NCBI RefSeq assembly: GCF_963583255.1
Contig: NC_084813.1
Span: forward strand, 23,119,953 to 23,183,952
Direction: 5' to 3'
Source: Pyrus communis
Lineage: Eukaryota; Streptophyta; Magnoliopsida; Rosales; Rosaceae
Length of the DNA stretch: 64,000 bases
Each line of letters starts with the position of its first letter. The stretch's first letter is position 1. A program made the translations under genes and the position numbers. Below are positions 1-11,130 of the stretch, one piece after another. A model generated the notes under the pieces. That model had not been told where the DNA came from. It saw only the letters and a program-made list of their open reading frames with translations, and ran no database searches.

Positions 1-302
1 AAGTGAGGAGTCTTAGGTGATGTGATTGGTGGCCCGGTATTCAAAATTCAAGACTTTATAAATATGAAATTAACAGAAGCAACAGTAAAAGGAAACAGAT
101 TTGCAGCTTTTGCATAAGCATTGTTATCACCCGGAGCATGATTTAAATTTAAACAAAAGTAATAAAAAGAACTTGAAAATTTTGAGTTTTAACGATAATA
201 ATAAAATAAATAGTACAAGGATTAACTTTTTAATATAAAAATATAATTTTTCGTTAAAATAAATATTATCGTAAGTTTTTCGTTAAAACTCTCTTAAATT
301 TA

Positions 303-2537
303 TCATAGATACAGCTTGGGCAACTGTTGAAGCTGTTCTGCTGAAAGTCCTTCCAGAGCATTTGATTGAGACATGTGTGGTTGAGGGGGGGCAGCTGCTG
401 TATTGGCAGCAAGATGAGGACCATGTGCTGCGTTGGCAGCAAGAGAGGATGACCCAGCAGCGGCATTTGCAGCAGAAAGGCAGCACGTGGGTTGCTGATA
501 TGGGACCACGGGAGTGAGGTTTGGTTTTTTGTTTTCTTGTCTTGGTTTCCCCCCTAACTAGAGACCTCGGTCCCATTCTTTATTCTACAGTGTAGCCTCT
601 TTTATTACAAAATTTGCAATAATATTTTCGAGTTCTACAATTTTTAAATGTGTGTCCGTCTTTATCATAGTATTCGCAACGAAGATTCTTGGAACTATTA
701 GAGGAATGGTTCGATCGATTTTGGACTGCAGCAGCGATTGAGAAATTTTCAGTTGATCCTGATGTCATTTGTCGTTGTGTTTCATCTTGAATGACAAGTG
801 AATATGCTCGACAAACTTTAGGTAATGGTGTCATCATAAGGATATTACTGCGAACTCCATTGTAAACGTCGTTAAGACCCATAAGAAATTGCATCATCTA
901 ATCTTCTTCTATTTGCTCATTATGTGCCTTTGTTTGATCGCAGGTAAGAAGAGGTCGATATGTCTCTAATTCATCCCAAAGGTCTTTAAGTTTTGTAAAA
1001 TAAGCCGAGATCGTCATGGAGCCTCATGAGAGAGATGTGATGGACTTCTGAATCTGATAGATTGTTGGTGCATTCTTCTGTGAAAACTGATTTTTGAAAT
1101 CTTCCCACATCTTTTTGGGCGCTTTTGGCATGAACAACTCTTTTAGATAAATCAGATTCAACTTATTACGAAGCCATGACAAAATCATATTGTTGCATTG
1201 ATTCCAGAGAGCAAATTCTTTCGATTCACTTGTTGCTGAAGGGGGTTGAATGGAGCCATCGATGAAGCCAATTTTATTCTTGGTTGTGAGAGCATGGATC
1301 ATGGATTTACTCCAAGATGAATAATTGGGACCATTCAATTTTTCTGAAACGATACCGGGGTTATCTGAATTAGGGGTGGTTCGGTATGGGATACTAAACC
1401 AAAACCTTAGTCCCGATTCCCAAACCGAAATTTTCAGTATTCCTAATTTCAAGACCGATCCCAAACCAAAATTTCGGGAATCCCGAAATAGTTTCGGTAT
1501 TTCGGGACAATCAGGAATCCCGAAATATTTTTGGGCTTTTGGTGATTCTGTATTCCCAATTCCCATAGCTGTTATATTTTCACTGAAATAATCAAGTACA
1601 TACTTCAAACATTACTGTGCTCCTTGTTTTCCTTTGTTTCGTGATTGTTCTTCGATTACTAGTTTCAACTTCATACTCCCGATGAGTTACTTGGCATGAA
1701 GTTGAGGAGGTAGAAGGAATAATGCATGAATAGATCAAACGATATTGGTAGGCAACATTAAACTCTTAAACAACCACTAGTGCAACTGCGGATAAGTTTT
1801 ATGTGATATCTTATTTTTTAGTACTGAGATGCATTTATAAGTTTATAACCTATAAAACAGAGTTGTTTTACCATTTAAGAATACACTAGAAGGCAAACCT
1901 ATTATAGAAGTTATATACCTTTTTGTGATTCTGTGGAATACTCATTACACTTCCGGTGTTTATGTTCTCTACTTTCTTCAACAACTTTAACACTGGTGTT
2001 TGTGTTACTTCCAGTAAAGGTGACTCCTATCAATGAAATAGAATGACACATAACACATATCATAATCTTTCATATCTTTATGTTGCAGGGATGAAAAATA
2101 AAATAACATGATTTTTTCATTAGTGTGCCAACATGATTTATATATATTATCTGTGTGTGTATATAAAATAATTAAAATTTTATATTTCGGTTTGGTATGG
2201 GAATACCGAAATATTGGGAAAACAATTCCGATTCCCATACCAAATTTTTGGTATTTTTTGAGGATAGCATACCGAAAATTTTGGAAAAATCGGTTTGGGA
2301 CATTTTCGGTTTGAAATCAGTATTTTTTCAGTTTGGTTCGGAATTTTTATAAATTTTTTCCACCCCTAATCTGAACGATGAACATAATATGGACTTGATG
2401 AATTGATGCGGATATTGCTATTGTTTTTATTTTTCTGTGGTTGAGGTTGAACAAATGTGTCTGACATGATATTTAAAAATTGATGAGAGTTGAAAACGTG
2501 GGCAATCAGGCACGAGAACCTTATGCTCTGGATACCA
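303..2537 (-). mobile_element. Copia-type retrotransposon gag remnant, unit 1
   Basis: Reading leftwards from about 2460, the minus strand gives a decayed Copia gag. It includes the N-terminal LNGPNYSSWSKSMIHAL motif, NKIGFIDGSIQPP, a WEDFKNQFSQKNAP stretch, then MMQFLMGLNDVY and a zinc-knuckle-like CEYYDKDGHTFKNC near 690. It ends with ALEGLSAEQLQQL near 310. The knuckle has lost its second Cys, and the frame is broken in several places, so this is a fossil. A tRNA-Met-type primer site (minus-strand GCTCTGGATACCA complement) lies at 2525-2537, against the LTR. No protease or pol follows within the window. A hAT element interrupts it at 1371-2368. Confidence 0.8.
1371..2368. mobile_element. 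Non-autonomous hAT-like element with 8-bp target duplication
   Basis: The 998-bp insertion starts TAGGGGTGG and ends CCACCCCTA. It is flanked by ATCTGAAT (1363-1370) and ATCTGAAC (2369-2376), an 8-bp duplication with one mismatch. The homologous site in unit 2 near 12190 (TTCTGAATGATGAAC) is empty. The subterminal regions are full of CCGAAA/TTTCGG words, as in many hAT elements. I see no transposase. The short ORFs inside look non-coding. Confidence 0.85.
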
Positions 2538-2800
2538 TGTTAAAGTAGTTGAATATTCAAATGGCTAGATTGGAAGTCTAGGACAAGTGATAGATTGAAT
2601 GCTTTTCGTCTGTCTCAATTAGCAGAGTATACTGTACAATATACACACCACCTAATCAACCCTACATTAACAGTGACCCATATTTTGTGAGATTTGACTC
2701 AAATCTATTTAGGTAAATATAATACCAGATATTTACATATAATACCGTATATAATATTTCCTAATACGATGCTCCGGGCTTCTCCTATATATGACATGAT
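2538..2800 (-). mobile_element. Copia LTR remnant upstream of UGT copy 1
   Basis: The LTR edge is TGTTAAAG at 2538, directly abutting the primer site, so its 3' end in element orientation is clear. The sequence recurs at 10978 and 12360. The distal edge is not defined, because the similarity between the units continues through the UGT promoter; 2800 is only an approximate end. The UGT 5' region therefore lies in or beside LTR sequence. Confidence 0.55.
2786..2792 (+). promoter_or_regulatory. Candidate TATA box of UGT copy 1
   Basis: TATATAT lies about 66 bases before the ATG at 2858, a plausible distance for a short 5' UTR. The matching position in the disrupted copy (12591-12597) reads TATAGAT. 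No transcription start can be proven from sequence. Confidence 0.45.
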
Positions 2801-2857
2801 AGGGAAGCTACATTCGAAAACATCTCATAGCGGAATAAGGAAAGATCAAGAACAAAA

Positions 2858-4309
2858 ATGAGCAACCTACATATAATAGCTGTTCCTTTTCCGGCACAAG
2901 GCCATGTGCTTCCCTTGATGGAGTTGTCACAATGCTTAGCCAATCATGGCTTCAAAGTCACATTTGTGAACACAGAGTTCAATCACAAACGCATTGTGAA
3001 CGCCTTGGCTGGCGAAACTCATGTAGGAGATCGTATTCATCTAGTTTCACTTCCAGATGGCTTAGAACCCGGGGAGGACAGGAATGACCTAGGCCTGTTG
3101 TGTGAAGGAATGCAACGAGTCATGCCGGAGAAGTTGGAGGAGTTGATAGAAAAGATCAATGAAGAAGAAAATGACAAGGTCGCTTGTGTTCTTGCTGATG
3201 AGAATTCCGGTTGGGCTCTGGACGTGGCAGCGAAAATGAAAATCCGGCGGGTTGCCTTTTGGCCTGCATCAGCTGCAGCTTTGGCATTGAGTTTCAATAT
3301 TCCAAAGTTGATTCATGAAGGAATCATCGACGACGATGATGGTATCGTAACAATAATTTGATTAACAAAGAAATATTTTGATCTAATTCACTAATTATAT
3401 TCTTGTTATGATTCACTTACGGCAGGAACTCCGTTGAAAAGCCAAGAAATTGAGTTGGCAAAAAATCTTCCCAAAATGAAAACTGCAGACTTGCTGTGGA
3501 CATGCTTTCATACACTAGACACTCAGAAAATCATCTTTCAACTTTTAGTAAGAAACAGTAAGTATGCGAAAGCGGCAGACTGGCTTGTCTGCAACTCGGC
3601 GTATGATCTTGAACCGGCAGCGTTCACCCTAGCACCCGAGATTTTACCAATAGGCCCGCTTTTGGCAAGCAGCCGGCTCGAGAACTCAGAAGGAAACTTC
3701 TGGCCACAAGACTCAACTTGCTTAGAGTGGCTGGATCAACAGAAACCCAGCTCGGTGATCTACGTTGCATTTGGTAGCTTCACGGTTTTCGATCAAACAC
3801 AATTCCAAGAGCTTGCTTTGGCTCTTGAGTTGTCAGGGAGGCCATTTCTGTGGGTTGTGAGGCCGGATACCACTGATGGTACAAGTGATCCCTACCCGGA
3901 AGGATATCAAGAGCGAGTAGGCTCTCGCGGTCTGGTGGTCGGTTGGGCACCTCAACAAAAGTTTCTCAGTCATCCTTCGATTGCTTGCTTCGTAAGCCAC
4001 TGCGGTTGGAACTCTACCCTGGAAGGCCTAAGCAATGGGCTTCCTTTCTTGTGCTGGCCGTACTTTGCTGACCAGTTGCTCAATGAGAGCTACATTTGCG
4101 ATATTTGGAAGGTGGGATTGAGATTCGATAAGAATGAAAGCGGGATTATCACGGAAGGAGAAATCAAGACCAAGGTGGAGCAACTTCTCGGCGATGAAAA
4201 CTGCAAAGCGAGAGCTTTGAAACTGAAGGAAGTGGCCACGAACAATATCAAAGAAGGCGGACAATCGTACAAGAACTTCAAGAACTTTATTGAATGGATG
4301 AAGTCTTAG
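2858..4309 (+). CDS. UGT83A1: UDP-glycosyltransferase, UGT83A1-like (copy 1, intact)
   Basis: There are two exons, 2858-3341 and 3426-4309, with a GT-AG intron of 84 bp in phase 1. The product is 455 aa, the normal length for plant family-1 glycosyltransferases, which move sugar from UDP-sugar to small acceptors in the cytosol. The catalytic pair is visible: His16 in the AQGHVLPL motif and Asp114 in CVLAD. The 44-residue PSPG sugar-donor box runs from about 335 (WAPQQ) through HCGWNSTLEGLSNGLP to FADQ at 378, ending in Gln, which usually fits UDP-glucose. The intron position and GTPLKSQEIE junction match UGT83A1-type genes. The acceptor substrate cannot be told. Box residue Phe341 (QQKF) is Val in copy 2. 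It is the only apparently functional UGT of the three here. Confidence 0.93.
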
Positions 4310-5585
4310 ACGAGACGAGACGCCCATCGATCTTCGTTTTCTTTGAAATAAACAAAAGGAAGTAAGCAGCAAAGAAAATGTAGCCATGGATTCTGAGACC
4401 AATGTAAACGGTAATCCAAAATCTTGTGTTCATTAAATAAAGTTTTCCAACAGTACCAAAACAAGAAAATAAAACAACGGCGTGATGTTTTGGACGGCCA
4501 GATCTAGAACTACCTTCAACGGTTTGTGTAGCCATGATATTTTATATTAAGTAAGATCTGTTGATTTTGTATACCATTCCAATCCAACCCATTGTCGTTT
4601 GCGCGAAAGCATCAATAACACCAATGCCCATGGATACAAAATCTACAGTAAAGGATCCAATGCTCCTCCTATTTAGTATCACCTAGGTAATGAAATTTGA
4701 CTAAACCTACAGTAAAGCATCAAATCAATCAACAAGACCAATGCCCAATAAGAAATCAAATCAATAATCACGAAAGAAAAAATCAAAGAATAAGACTTGG
4801 CTGCTGAACATTTAATCAGAAGATAGGTTATGAAATTTGACTAAACCGACAGTAAAGCATCAAATCAATCAACAATGCCGAATAAGAAATCAAATAAATC
4901 ATCACGAAAGGAGAAATCAAGGAATAAAACTTAGCTACTGAACATTTGACTAGCGAAGCAGCGTCCGAAATCAAGACCAATGCCCATGAATACAAAACCT
5001 ACAGTAAAGCATCAAATCAATCAACAAGACCAATGCTCCTTCTATTTATAGTCTCACGTAGGTAATGAAATTTGACTAAAGAAACTTTATAGTTTCAGAA
5101 ATCCTAGTTGGATCGGTGATTTCTTCAATTTAACAGAGATTTTTCACAGGACTAAAATGATTGATTTGATGGTAGACAATCTCATAATTACTTCTATCGA
5201 TTTTCAAGTTTAGGAACAAAGTGATGAGTTATGTCAATTTCAGAGACCATTTTGCTAAAAATCCTTATGTTTTTAGGTTGACAGAAGAAAATAACTTATA
5301 TTATAGGGTTTTAGGGTTTATAGAAAACGTACCAAAAAAGGATGCAGCATTAGATCCAAAACTAACCAAAATACGTCAAAAAATAAGATACAAAATATAT
5401 AAGAAACTAATCTAAAATATGGGCTCGAAAAACTTCCAATACAACCGTATAAATCACGTGTTTCGTCTTATTTGACATATAAATGTCTTTTTAACCTCAA
5501 TATTACATCTCACCCACTAACTCGTGCCCCTCACCTTTTGTATCTGATACTCTCTCCTTTTTTTAAGGCTGGTCCATAACCCTAA
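4310..5585. repeat. Repeat-rich UGT 3' flank, no gene seen
   Basis: After the UGT stop there is 3' UTR-like sequence. From about 4600 to 5080 come irregular repeats built on the phrase CAAGACCAATGCCCA, CAGTAAAGCATCAAATCAAT and AATGAAATTTGACTAAA, each present several times. The whole flank reappears in unit 2 (about 14,454-15,700), so the internal repeats predate the duplication. A 64-codon ORF at 5221-5415 is broken in unit 2 and has no recognisable domain. Confidence 0.7.
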
Positions 5586-6291
5586 TGTTGTGCGGAAGCT
5601 TCAAATATGAAACCAAAGCTAATACGGCAAAATATTACAAGACAAATAATCCAAAAGACACAAGGATTTATACTGGTTCGGCGTAAGCCTACATCCAGTT
5701 TCGAGACGGCGAGGAAATTCCACTAATATCAAAAGGAGATTACAAATAGAGTTTTAACTCTCAAACCCAAATCCCACATACAACCAATAGCTCTCACTCA
5801 AACTAAGAAACAAATGGAGAAGAAGAAACACATATCAAAATCCTTCTCTCCCAAAAGCTACACAAGTAGCACCAACATCTTTGATTGAGTGATTACTAAC
5901 AAAATGGGATTGTTACAAATGGTGGGAAGGAGCAGCTCTGTTCAAATGGGAGAGCCGAATGCTCTCCCTGGTTTCTCTCATCTGCCGCTCCCCCCACATA
6001 CGAAAACAATGAGCTCTTCTCCCTATATACCAAAAAGAAAAGGCTCTCTTTCTTCTCTTTCTCCTAAAGCACAAGCACTTGTCAAGTTGCAAAAGAAAGA
6101 AACAACCCAATTCCATCTGCCTTTCAACAAAGGCTAAAACTCACGGGTGATGATGACAACAAACACAATAATGAAAGGTGTTGTTGCTTTTCCCTTTTCT
6201 CCCCAAAACAAGGAAGACACAATGATGTTGTCCACCTTCTTTTTTTCTTTTCAACAAACATCATCATGTCCACTTGGCCACTAATACAACA
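5586..6291. mobile_element. Solo LTR, 706 bp, with 5-bp target duplication
   Basis: The segment starts TGTTG and ends CAACA, the perfect short inverted ends of an LTR, and is bounded by CCTAA on both sides (5581-5585 and 6292-6296). Unit 2 lacks it at the matching site near 15,690, where the sequence runs through. No primer site, polypurine tract or internal coding region is present, so this is an LTR left after internal recombination. Orientation is not assigned. Confidence 0.82.
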
Positions 6292-6296
6292 CCTAA

Positions 6297-7221
6297 GAGC
6301 ATTCCCACCGTAGCAAATTGCTCAGGGGACAGTGTGCAAAACAAAGGCCCGAGGGCCGGTGGCAGGCCTCCAGCGTGAGGAAGCCCGGCGTAAGGGGGAG
6401 GCCCGAGCAAAGGGCCCGTGAGGGATTGCCAGCCCTTGAGCCCGAGGTGGGGATGACGTCATGCTGACGCCAGGGTGGCGTCAGCCTAATATTTTATTTT
6501 TTTGTGTCAGGCGCGTGCACCCCACCCGCGCGTGGGGGCGCGTCTGACAGAAAAATCAGAAAAAAAAAGGTTTTGTCAGTGACCGTTGGGAAGCCACGTG
6601 GCTTCCCACGGTGCGTTAGATCTTAACGGTCACTTAATGTGGACCGTTAGATCTCAACGGTAAAAAAAAAAAATTAAGTCAGATTTTAATATCCACCGTT
6701 CGATCTGAGATCAACGGTGGATATTAAAATGCTTTATAAATAAAAAAATAAATGAAAAAAATAGTTTTAAAAATCTGAAAAGTTACCGTTGTGCCACGTG
6801 GCACAATCTGGAGCGTTGGAATTCAAATTTTTTTATATCCAACGGCAGAGATTAATTAATTGAATAAAAAATTTAAAAAAATTGTCAAAAATTGTAAAAA
6901 ATTCAAAAAAATTCAAAAAAAAATCTGAAAAAAATTGTAATATTTTGTATTATTTAATAATACTTCGGATAATGACACGTGGCGCAACGAGAACGATTAA
7001 AAATCTTATCCGATATTACAATTAAAATTATTTTGTATTATTTTATAAATAAAAAAAATACTAATATTTTATTGCCTATTGCCAGGGCTATTGAAGTGTA
7101 ACGGTGGAGATGCAAATTCTATTGCCAGGGCTACTTACTGTTCATTAAGGGCAGTTACTGTTCATTAGGTGGATTGAATAGTGTATTGCCAGGGGGGAGG
7201 GCTCCAACGCTGGAGTTGCTC
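6297..7221. mobile_element. PIF/Harbinger-type non-autonomous element, 925 bp
   Basis: The termini GAGCATTCCCACCG and, at the right end, the complement of GAGCAACTCCAGCG form imperfect inverted repeats. They are flanked by TAA (6294-6296 and 7222-7224), the 3-bp TWA duplication of PIF/Harbinger elements. The interior has several short hairpins such as AAGCCACGTGGCTTCC and many AT tracts, and no ORF. It abuts the solo LTR and is absent from unit 2. Confidence 0.75.
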
Positions 7222-7879
7222 TAAATGTCTCATCACTCGCTCCTGTCTTGTAAAAGCCCTTGAACTTCAAGCGACCTTCTCCTCGCTTGGAAAACCGGCA
7301 TAAATTTTAGTTTCAATTTTGTTATCCTCGGAGCCTACAAAGTTATTGTACTTTTTATGCAATGATGTAGGGTGCATATCACTTGACGCCTAGGTTTGGA
7401 AAAGAAGAATTTGGGATATAGAGCATTTTCTATAGCTAAAATTAGTGATAATCTACCATTAACTGAAGAAGTAATAACAAGTCTTACCTAATAATCTAAA
7501 ATTACGGCCGAATAACTCGATGGATCAATTCAATTGTGTTCTTGCTGATCAGAGTGTTGGCCGGAAATTGTTGAGAAATAGGCGATCTAGCGAGCAAGCT
7601 GCCTACTGCCCGGTACTTGAATTTATGCCCGAAAACTCTAGGATCATATGATACAACACTAGAAACATAAATATGTCTAGCAATCAAGTTATGGGAAGTA
7701 ACAAATTAAGTTACCAAATCCAAATTCCTTGCTTTCATTCTACATTCACATTTCCAAATGAAAACCTGTTCATATAGTGCACAAAAAGATTTCACCACAA
7801 AAGCCGCTTTAATCTACAATGGAAGCCGAGATCTTTGTATGGCTTGCGATGTTCACAGCATAGAAAAGGAAAGACGAGT
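7222..7879. other. Non-coding stretch, 3' flank of rps9 copy
   Basis: No gene is seen. The sequence matches 15,690-16,360 of unit 2 almost base for base, and the last part is the 3' UTR side of the rps9 exon. The 61-codon minus ORF here has no domain. Confidence 0.6.
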
Positions 7880-8167
7880 CTAACGCTTTGAAAACTGAGG
7901 GGCTTTGCGAGCTTTCTTGAGACCAGGCTTCTTTCTTTCAACTGCTCTGGCGTCTCTGGTCAGCAGCCCTTCCTTTCTGAGAGGTCTTCTATGGTCTTCG
8001 CTGACTTTTAGCAAAGCTCGAGCAATGCCAAGGGATATCGCCTGCGCCTGACCAGAAAGGCCACCACCATGAGCCTTGACAAACAAATCGTATCCACTTT
8101 CGTATCCTAAAGTAACCAACGGTACTCTTACGTACTGTAACCACAACGGGTTGCCTTGCAGATATTC
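7880..8167 (-). pseudogene. RPS9: Plastid ribosomal protein S9, 3' exon only (truncated duplicate)
   Basis: The minus strand encodes the last exon of plastid uS9: EYLQGNP, then [32 protein letters not shown], the [15 protein letters not shown] segment and the conserved C-terminus [11 protein letters not shown]. The exon keeps its acceptor AG and reading frame. Intron sequence similar to unit 2 continues to about 8,890 and then stops, so the first exon, with the transit peptide and start, is missing. It is a 5'-truncated copy from the tandem duplication. It differs from the intact gene by few residues (for example Asp for Val in GYDLFVKAH and Ala for Val in DARAVERK). Confidence 0.88.
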
Positions 8168-9417
8168 CTACACAACATTAATCTTCAGAATCATAAGTGT
8201 TTCGTTTATATTGTCTACAAACAAACAAAATTCCCTAACACGTAACTTTGGTGCTTGTACTTCGCCTACTGCTATACTTGTTCCATGATCATGATATTCA
8301 CGACAGGAGACAATTATTTGTAGACCATGAGATACAAAAAAGAAAGCATTGTTGAAGGAACAGTGGATACTGAATGCTGTAAAAGGACTCAGACCATAAG
8401 AAATATCACAGTATTCGGAAACCATGAACGAAACCATTAACACAAATCATCGCAGTCCACTCAGAGTTGTATCTAGAAACAGATAACAGATTATATACAA
8501 GATTAGATGAACTAATTAACCACTACCCGTTAACCTTTCCATCATAAACATAAGCCCCACAGAGTAATGCTTGGATTCAATACATAAAAATCATTGGACA
8601 CTTGGAGCATAAAATGAAGAGACCAAAACAAACAAAGCAAAACATAAGGAACTAAGAACATCATAGTAGATAAATAAAGGGCTATCCCCCACAACCGCAT
8701 CTGCTATCGTAATGTTGTTAGGGGGTTTTGTCCAATGCGGGATAGTTGCAGGACGTGAATAGCCAGCGCACAATCAACCAATTAACCAACAAACTGTAGA
8801 CCAGCCACTCACATCCCGCAACATTCCTCTAGCATTGAAGAATTTCTGAATGTTGTTGACCTTACAACATTTATTTTACTTATGTCTAGACTCAGCAACA
8901 TTTATATTACTTATGCTCGTTCTCTAACTCTCTCCTCTCTCTGACATAACAGGATCCGAATTAGGGAAAGAGAGATTCTGTTTTTGATCGAGTTCTTCAG
9001 GCAACAACAAGGTACTTATTGTTTCCCTACATTTCTTTAATTGTCTTTTGGATTTTCTTCTTCAATCCATTATTTGGTTGCCAAGCTTGGACACCTAGAT
9101 ATCAATTTCCTTTCTCTTTCGAAAATCAATGAATAATGGGTGAAACTCTACAGTTTTAACCAGCTGATCCACAGAATGTGAAACTTTAATTTTAATTTGT
9201 TACTATTTCATTGCCTTCGATTTTTGTCACTGCTAGTGGCGACCAAAAACAGCAATGAGCAGATGGACATGGGAAGTACAGAACTTTCTGGATGAATGTT
9301 AAGAATGTACGATCACCTTCATACGCTCAACCCAATCTGATAGGATTGAAGTTTCTTTTCAAAATTTTTCTATCATTTTTTTTTTTCTAAATTTGGTTTT
9401 GAATTTGCAGGTACTTG
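8168..9417. other. Truncated rps9 intron and duplication boundary
   Basis: From 8168 to about 8890 the sequence aligns to the rps9 intron of unit 2 (16,649-17,340). After that it diverges, marking one edge of the duplicated segment. From 8,890 to 9,417 I see no gene. Confidence 0.65.
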
Positions 9418-10055
9418 TGTGACATCCCACATCGCCCAGGGGAGTGATCCTTAAATATATATTCCCATCCCTACCTAGCACGAGGCCTTTTAGGAGCTCA
9501 CTGGCTTCGGATTCCATAGGAACTCCGAAGTTAAGCGAGAAGGAGGCTAGAGCAATCCCATGATGGGTGACCCACTGGGAAGTTGCTCGTGAGTTCCCAA
9601 AAACAAAATCGTGAGGGAATGGTAAGTCCAAAGCGACAATATCGTGCTACGGTGGTGGAGCGGGCCCGGGAAGTGATCCGCCCTGAGCTGGGATGTGACA
9701 ATTTGGTATCAAAGCCTAACCCTGGTCGCGTGTGTGCCGACGAGAACGTCGGGCCCCTAAAGGGGGTGGATTGTGACATCCCACATCGCCCAGGGGAGTG
9801 ATCCTTAAATATATATTCTCATCCCTACCTAGCACGAGGCCTTTTAGGAGCTCACTGGCTTCGGGTTCCGTAGGAACTCCGAAGTTAAGCGAGAAGGAGG
9901 CTAGAGCAATCCCATGATGGGTGACCCACTGGGAAGTTGCTCGTGAGTTCCCAAAAACAAAACCGTGAGGGAATGGTAAGCCCAAAGCGGACAATATCGT
10001 GCTACGGTGGTGGAGCGGGCCCGGGAAGTGATCCGACCCGGGCCGTGATGTGACA
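9418..10055 (+). mobile_element. Cassandra element, complete, 5S-rRNA-like LTRs
   Basis: Two LTRs (9418-9700, 283 bp; 9772-10055, 284 bp) begin TGTGACATCCCACATCG and end GATGTGACA. They flank a 71-bp interior with a tRNA-Met-like primer site TGGTATCAAAGC at 9704-9715 and a purine tract AAAGGGGGTGGA before the second LTR. The target duplication is ACTTG (9413-9417 and 10056-10060). Each LTR carries a 5S rRNA-like domain (about 9485-9599 and 9839-9954) with GAAGTTAAGCGAGA and GATGGGTGACCCACTGGGAAG, which correspond to the A box and C box of the 5S internal promoter. These features define Cassandra, a TRIM without coding capacity that depends on other elements to move. Confidence 0.93.
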
Positions 10056-10800
10056 ACTTGCCTCCAGCAGCCCTCTGCCTGCACATCCGCACTCGGCAGC
10101 CTCTAATTTGGCTAAATTTTGGTTTTGATTTTTCTAGATCTGTATGTATTTGTGTCTGGCTGTTTAATTCTATGATTGAGGATTTTTAACATAATATGAC
10201 AAAATTAGAAATTTAAAACATAATCGACTTATAAATAAATACATGGTTAAGAAATTTATATATCAGAAATTTAAGAGCAAGAATTGACTTATATAAAATC
10301 GATTTTTAATTGGGTAGATGTAATTTGTTAAACAAAAGTGTTTAAAACATCTTTTTCGATGTTAGGAGTGGAACCTAGAACTCTTAACCATAAGAATAAA
10401 AAAAATAAAAATGGAAAACTCTCTTCTTAGATTACTTTTAATGTACTCACTTTGCTTCCTTTTGAGTACATAAGGATCCCCTTAACTATGGAGATTACAA
10501 TAATTGATAGGATAAATATTTAATGCTAAAGATTATAGTTTCTAAACATCTAATTAAAACATGACTTTGAAAGATGGAAAGCCACCAACAACATGTTTAA
10601 TACATAGACAATATTAATTGTCTTGGGCTGCATCAATGTATCAGCAAAACAACATCCTAAATTCCTAATAAACCAAAGAAAGGAACAAAATCATGTGTAA
10701 AACGGGTAAATATAGGGGTAAATATAGGAGTAGAATTTTCTATTTCCTATTCTTATTTCCTTTCTTCCCCTTCTCTCACATATTATTTTTTATCTTATTA
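10056..10800. other. Non-coding stretch between duplicated units
   Basis: AT-rich sequence with no ORF of interest and no matching segment in either unit. It separates Cassandra from the start of the unit 2 retroelement. Confidence 0.5.
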
Positions 10801-11130
10801 TCTGAAACGATAATAAGATGAATATAGTATGTAACCTGATGAATCGATGCCGATATTGCTATCGTTTTGATTTTTCTGTCGTGGTGTTGAACAAATGTCT
10901 CTGACATGACATTTAGAAACTGATGAGAGTTGAAAACGTGGGCAATCAGCCACCAGAGCCTTATGCTCAGGATACCATGTTAAAATAGTTGAATATTCAA
11001 ATGGCTAGATTGGAAGTCTATGACAAGTGATAGATTGAATGCTTTTCGTCTGCCTCAATTGGCAGAGTATACTGTACAATATACAAACCACCTAATCAAC
11101 TAATCAACCCTACATTAATGACTAGGTAAC
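10801..11130 (-). mobile_element. Extra partial copy of the Copia 5' end and LTR
   Basis: This stretch matches the gag 5' leader, primer-site complement (GCTCAGGATACCA near 10,965-10,977) and LTR start (10978) seen at 2380-2650 and 12,200-12,440. It then joins, near 11,150, directly to gag 3' sequence. The order LTR then gag-3' shows a local tandem rearrangement inside unit 2. Two copies of a roughly 36-bp segment (ACTGCATTGTAAACGTAGTT start) sit at the joint. Confidence 0.7.

Noticed and set aside
5221..5415. Small protein-coding gene of 64 codons
   Set aside because: The duplicate in unit 2 is disrupted by a small insertion and substitutions, and no domain or splice context supports coding.
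9485..9954. Two 5S rRNA genes
   Set aside because: The 5S-like domains lie in Cassandra LTRs, differ from true 5S at many positions, and are flanked by LTR ends and a target duplication.
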